Assembly (NCBI GenBank): GCA_038232215.1
Contig: JBBSIG010000046.1
Span: 1-14,722 of the forward strand
Direction of reading: 5' to 3'
Length of the DNA: 14,722 nucleotides
Source: JBBSIG01 sp038232215
Lineage (GTDB): Bacteria; Actinomycetota; Thermoleophilia; Gaiellales; Gaiellaceae
Shown here: positions 12,879-14,722 of the stretch, one piece after another
Layout: each line of letters starts with the position of its first letter
Numbering within the stretch: the first letter of the stretch is position 1
Made by a program: the position numbers and the translations under genes
The notes under the pieces: model-generated
What the model saw: only the letters and a program-made list of their open reading frames with translations
The model's database searches: none
Told to the model about the DNA's origin: nothing

Positions 12879-14534
12879 GTGCTCGTGCTGCTGGCAATCG
12901 GCTTCGCGGCCGGAGTCATTACGGCGATCTCTCCGTGTGTGCTGCCGGTCCTGCCGATCGTGCTCGCGGGCGGGGCGAGCGGCGGCGCCCGGCGCCCGTA
13001 CGCGATCATCGCCGGGCTCGTCCTCAGCTTCTCGGTCTTCCTGCTCGCCTCGACCTGGCTGATCGACCAGCTGGGGCTGCCGCAGACGTTCCTCCGCGAC
13101 GCGGCGATCTTCATGCTCTTCGTCGTCGCGGCGACGCTGCTCGTGCCGAGGGCCGGCGAGTTGCTCGAGCGGCCGTTCCTACGGCTCACGCGACGGCGAA
13201 GCGGCGAGCTCGGCGGCGGCTTCCTGCTCGGCGCGAGCCTCGGCCTCGTCTTCGTTCCCTGCGCGGGCCCCGTGCTCTCGGCCGTGACGGTGCTCGCGGC
13301 GACGAGCCGCGTGGGCTTCGACACCGTGCTGCTCACCGTCGCGTACGCGCTCGGGGCCGCCGTCCCGATGCTCGCGATCGCGCTCGGCGGGCGTCGCGCC
13401 GCGGGCGCGCTGCGCTCGCGCGGTGTCGCCCTCCGCCGCTCGCTCGGCGTCGTCGTCGCGCTCACAGCCGTCGCGATCGCGCTCGGCCTCGACACCCGCT
13501 TCCAGACCTGGCTCCCGGGGTACACGAACGCGCTGCAGAAGCGGGTGGAGGACACGGGCGGGGCACGCCGGCGGATCGACCGTCTGACGGAGGTCGACAG
13601 GGGCGCCGCGCTCGCGGCCAACCCCACCCCCCGGCCGGACGACTTCGGTCTCGCGCCCGAGTTCAGCAGGATCTCGCACTGGCTCAACACCCCCGGCGAG
13701 CGGGCCCTGACGATGCGCGGGCTGCGCGGCAAGGTCGTCCTGATCGACTTCTGGACGTACTCGTGCATCAACTGCCTGCGCACACTGCCCCACGTCGAGG
13801 CGTGGGAGCGCCGGTACCGGAAAGCCGGGTTGGTCGTCGTCGGCGTGCACACGCCCGAGTTCGCGTTCGAGCACGATCTCGGCAACGTCCGTGCCGCCAG
13901 CAAGCGGCTCGGCGTCCGGTATCCCGTCGCCCTCGACAACCGCTACGGGACGTGGACCGCCTACGCGAACCAGTACTGGCCGGCCGAGTATCTCGTCGAC
14001 CGCCGCGGTCACATCCGGCACGCGCACTTCGGCGAGGGCGAGTACGACAAGACGGAGTCGCTCATCCGGACGCTCCTGCGCGAGCGAAGGGACGTTCGAC
14101 TCCCGGCGGCCGCCTCCGGGATCCCGGACACCACGCCGACCGAGCCCCTCACGCCCGAGTCGTACCTCGGCTATGAGCGGCTGCAGAGCTTCGTGGGCTC
14201 GCGCATCAGGCCGGACGTCGAGGCGGCCTACCGCTTCCCCGCCAGGTTGCAGGAGAACGCGCTCGCGTACTCGGGGCGCTGGCGCGTCGAGCGCCAGCGC
14301 ATCGTCGCGCGGCGAGAGGCGCGCCTGCGTCTCAGCTTCCACGCGCGCGAGGTGTACCTCGTGCTCGGCGGCCAGGGCCGGGTCGACGTGCGCGTGGACG
14401 GGAGGCGTGTGCGGACGGTCCCCGTGACCCGCTACCGCCTCTACACCCTGCTCACGCTGCCGCGCTCGAGGAGCGCGCTCCTCGAGCTGCGCTTCACGCC
14501 CGGCGTGCAGGCCTACGCCTTCACCTTCGGCTGA
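12879..14534 (+). CDS. dipZ: DipZ: fused CcdA-type thiol transporter and thioredoxin-like protein
   Basis: A 551-residue fusion that passes reducing equivalents across the membrane to extracytoplasmic thiols. Residues 1-205 are a CcdA-like membrane domain with about six transmembrane helices and the two redox cysteines in ISPCVLPVLP (Cys20) and VPCAGPVLS (Cys128). A linker (206-255) leads to an extracytoplasmic TlpA/AhpC-like thioredoxin domain (about 256-400) with FWTYSCINCLRTLP (Cys296/Cys299) and a cis-Pro in YWPAEYLVD (367-375). The C-terminal 130 residues form the beta-rich module typical of DipZ (SYLGYERLQSF, ENALAYSGRWRVE, VYLVLGGQGRVDV). All four redox cysteines are present and length matches actinobacterial DipZ. 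GTG 12879 is placed directly before the first transmembrane helix and follows a TACTCT box by 8 nt. No cytochrome c or System II maturation gene is in view, so its client is unknown. Confidence 0.93.
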   Translation: MLVLLAIGFAAGVITAISPCVLPVLPIVLAGGASGGARRPYAIIAGLVLSFSVFLLASTWLIDQLGLPQTFLRDAAIFMLFVVAATLLVPRAGELLERPFLRLTRRRSGELGGGFLLGASLGLVFVPCAGPVLSAVTVLAATSRVGFDTVLLTVAYALGAAVPMLAIALGGRRAAGALRSRGVALRRSLGVVVALTAVAIALGLDTRFQTWLPGYTNALQKRVEDTGGARRRIDRLTEVDRGAALAANPTPRPDDFGLAPEFSRISHWLNTPGERALTMRGLRGKVVLIDFWTYSCINCLRTLPHVEAWERRYRKAGLVVVGVHTPEFAFEHDLGNVRAASKRLGVRYPVALDNRYGTWTAYANQYWPAEYLVDRRGHIRHAHFGEGEYDKTESLIRTLLRERRDVRLPAAASGIPDTTPTEPLTPESYLGYERLQSFVGSRIRPDVEAAYRFPARLQENALAYSGRWRVERQRIVARREARLRLSFHAREVYLVLGGQGRVDVRVDGRRVRTVPVTRYRLYTLLTLPRSRSALLELRFTPGVQAYAFTFG

Positions 14535-14626
14535 CGGGCAGAGGAACCCCTGGCTCCCCGCGGACCTGTCGGGCGCGCTCCCCCGTCCCCTCGCGACATG
14601 GCCGCTCGAGCCGTCTTGACACGTCG

Positions 14627-14641
14627 CGGTGCCTGGCACCG
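14627..14641. repeat. Short perfect palindrome CGGTGCC-T-GGCACCG
   Basis: Seven-base arms around a single central T. Its compactness and position between genes are typical of dispersed intergenic palindromes or of a repressor-binding site. Only one copy is in the window, so repetitiveness cannot be shown here. Confidence 0.5.
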
Positions 14642-14651
14642 GGACACGGCC

Positions 14652-14718
14652 GCCGAAGACAGCTGCCACCGCTCGACACCCCGGCGGCTCGCTTCGTAGA
14701 GAGCTTCTTCGGCTTTTT
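14652..14718 (+). terminator. Branched stem-loop with T run (intrinsic terminator of dipZ, or end of a small RNA)
   Basis: GCCGAAGA (14652-14659) pairs with TCTTCGGC (14706-14713), and AGCT (14661-14664) pairs with AGCT (14702-14705), giving a 12-bp stem with one bulged C. The stem is followed at once by TTTTT (14714-14718). Inside, GCCACCG and CGGCGGC can form a second helix with one mismatch. It is the only hairpin in the window with a T tract. The 37-nt interior is larger than in a minimal terminator. Confidence 0.6.
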
Positions 14719-14722
14719 CTCA

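Larger units (their letters stand above)
14535..14722. other. Non-coding 3' region after dipZ
   Basis: 188 nt to the right edge with no convincing gene on either strand. It holds a perfect 7+1+7 palindrome at 14627-14641, a TTGACA at 14616-14621 without a matching -10, and a long stem-loop followed by a T run at the very end. It is the least gene-like part of the window. Confidence 0.6.

Noticed and set aside
13179..14669. Long minus-strand open frame opposite dipZ
   Set aside because: No recognisable domain and fully antisense to a strongly supported gene.
14513..14722. Minus-strand open frame entering from the right edge, with a plausible-looking helical start
   Set aside because: It would overlap the end of dipZ, quickly becomes Arg/Gly-rich, and coincides with a stem-loop plus T run on the plus strand that explains the sequence better. 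It cannot be excluded without the flanking sequence.
1..14722. Search for CRISPR arrays, tRNAs, transposases, toxin-antitoxin pairs, phage or defence genes
   Set aside because: No regularly spaced repeats, no cloverleaf sequences, and no mobile-element or defence signature was seen by eye. The lone DEAH helicase has no nuclease or methylase partner beside it, so a restriction-type system is not supported.

Overview
The window is GC-rich, densely coded bacterial chromosome with almost no intergenic space. The gene content is a fused DipZ (CcdA membrane domain, thioredoxin, C-terminal module), a secreted protein of the Yx(F/W/Y)xxD type, a fused enoyl-CoA hydratase/3-hydroxyacyl-CoA dehydrogenase with the GAGLMA Rossmann variant, and a DEAH helicase with Arg-rich tails. 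Together with promoter-like TANNNT boxes placed 6-8 nt before start codons, this suggests an actinobacterium, most likely of the Thermoleophilia (Gaiellales/Solirubrobacterales) type. The lineage is inferred from gene style, not proven. I see no tRNA, rRNA, CRISPR array, insertion sequence or phage gene.

Layout. Positions 1-1519, all minus strand: the first 30 codons of a 2-oxoacid:ferredoxin oxidoreductase alpha subunit running off the left edge, a glyoxalase-fold (VOC) gene, a truncated second VOC copy without start codon or second half, and a secreted repeat protein. Positions 1667-4308: an M20 amidohydrolase (+) and an O-antigen-ligase-like membrane protein (-) that meet tail to tail and share the four bases CTAG for both stop codons. 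Positions 4368-6798 (+): an AlkA-like DNA glycosylase, then proC, then pgl, with pgl coupled to proC through a GTGA overlap. Positions 6816-7478 (-): an unrecognised helical-repeat protein. Positions 7520-10104 (+): the bifunctional beta-oxidation enzyme and a TGATG-coupled unknown protein with two similar modules. Positions 10254-12842 (+): a DEAH-box helicase with a structured leader, an acidic insert in the motor and two Arg-rich tail blocks. Positions 12879-14534 (+): dipZ. Positions 14535-14722: non-coding, with a palindrome and a strong stem-loop followed by a T run.

The genes are housekeeping or metabolic (proline synthesis, pentose phosphate pathway, fatty-acid oxidation, base-excision repair, extracytoplasmic thiol redox) and do not form one pathway. 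No defence island or other clear new multi-gene system is visible. The points most worth a second look are: the recurring leaderless-promoter arrangement; the helicase's charge architecture and two-hairpin leader; the overlapping divergent -10 boxes at 7485-7492; the two-module unknown gene coupled to fatty-acid oxidation; the broken VOC duplicate; the Gly-to-Asp change in the ProC signature; and the structured element at the right edge.
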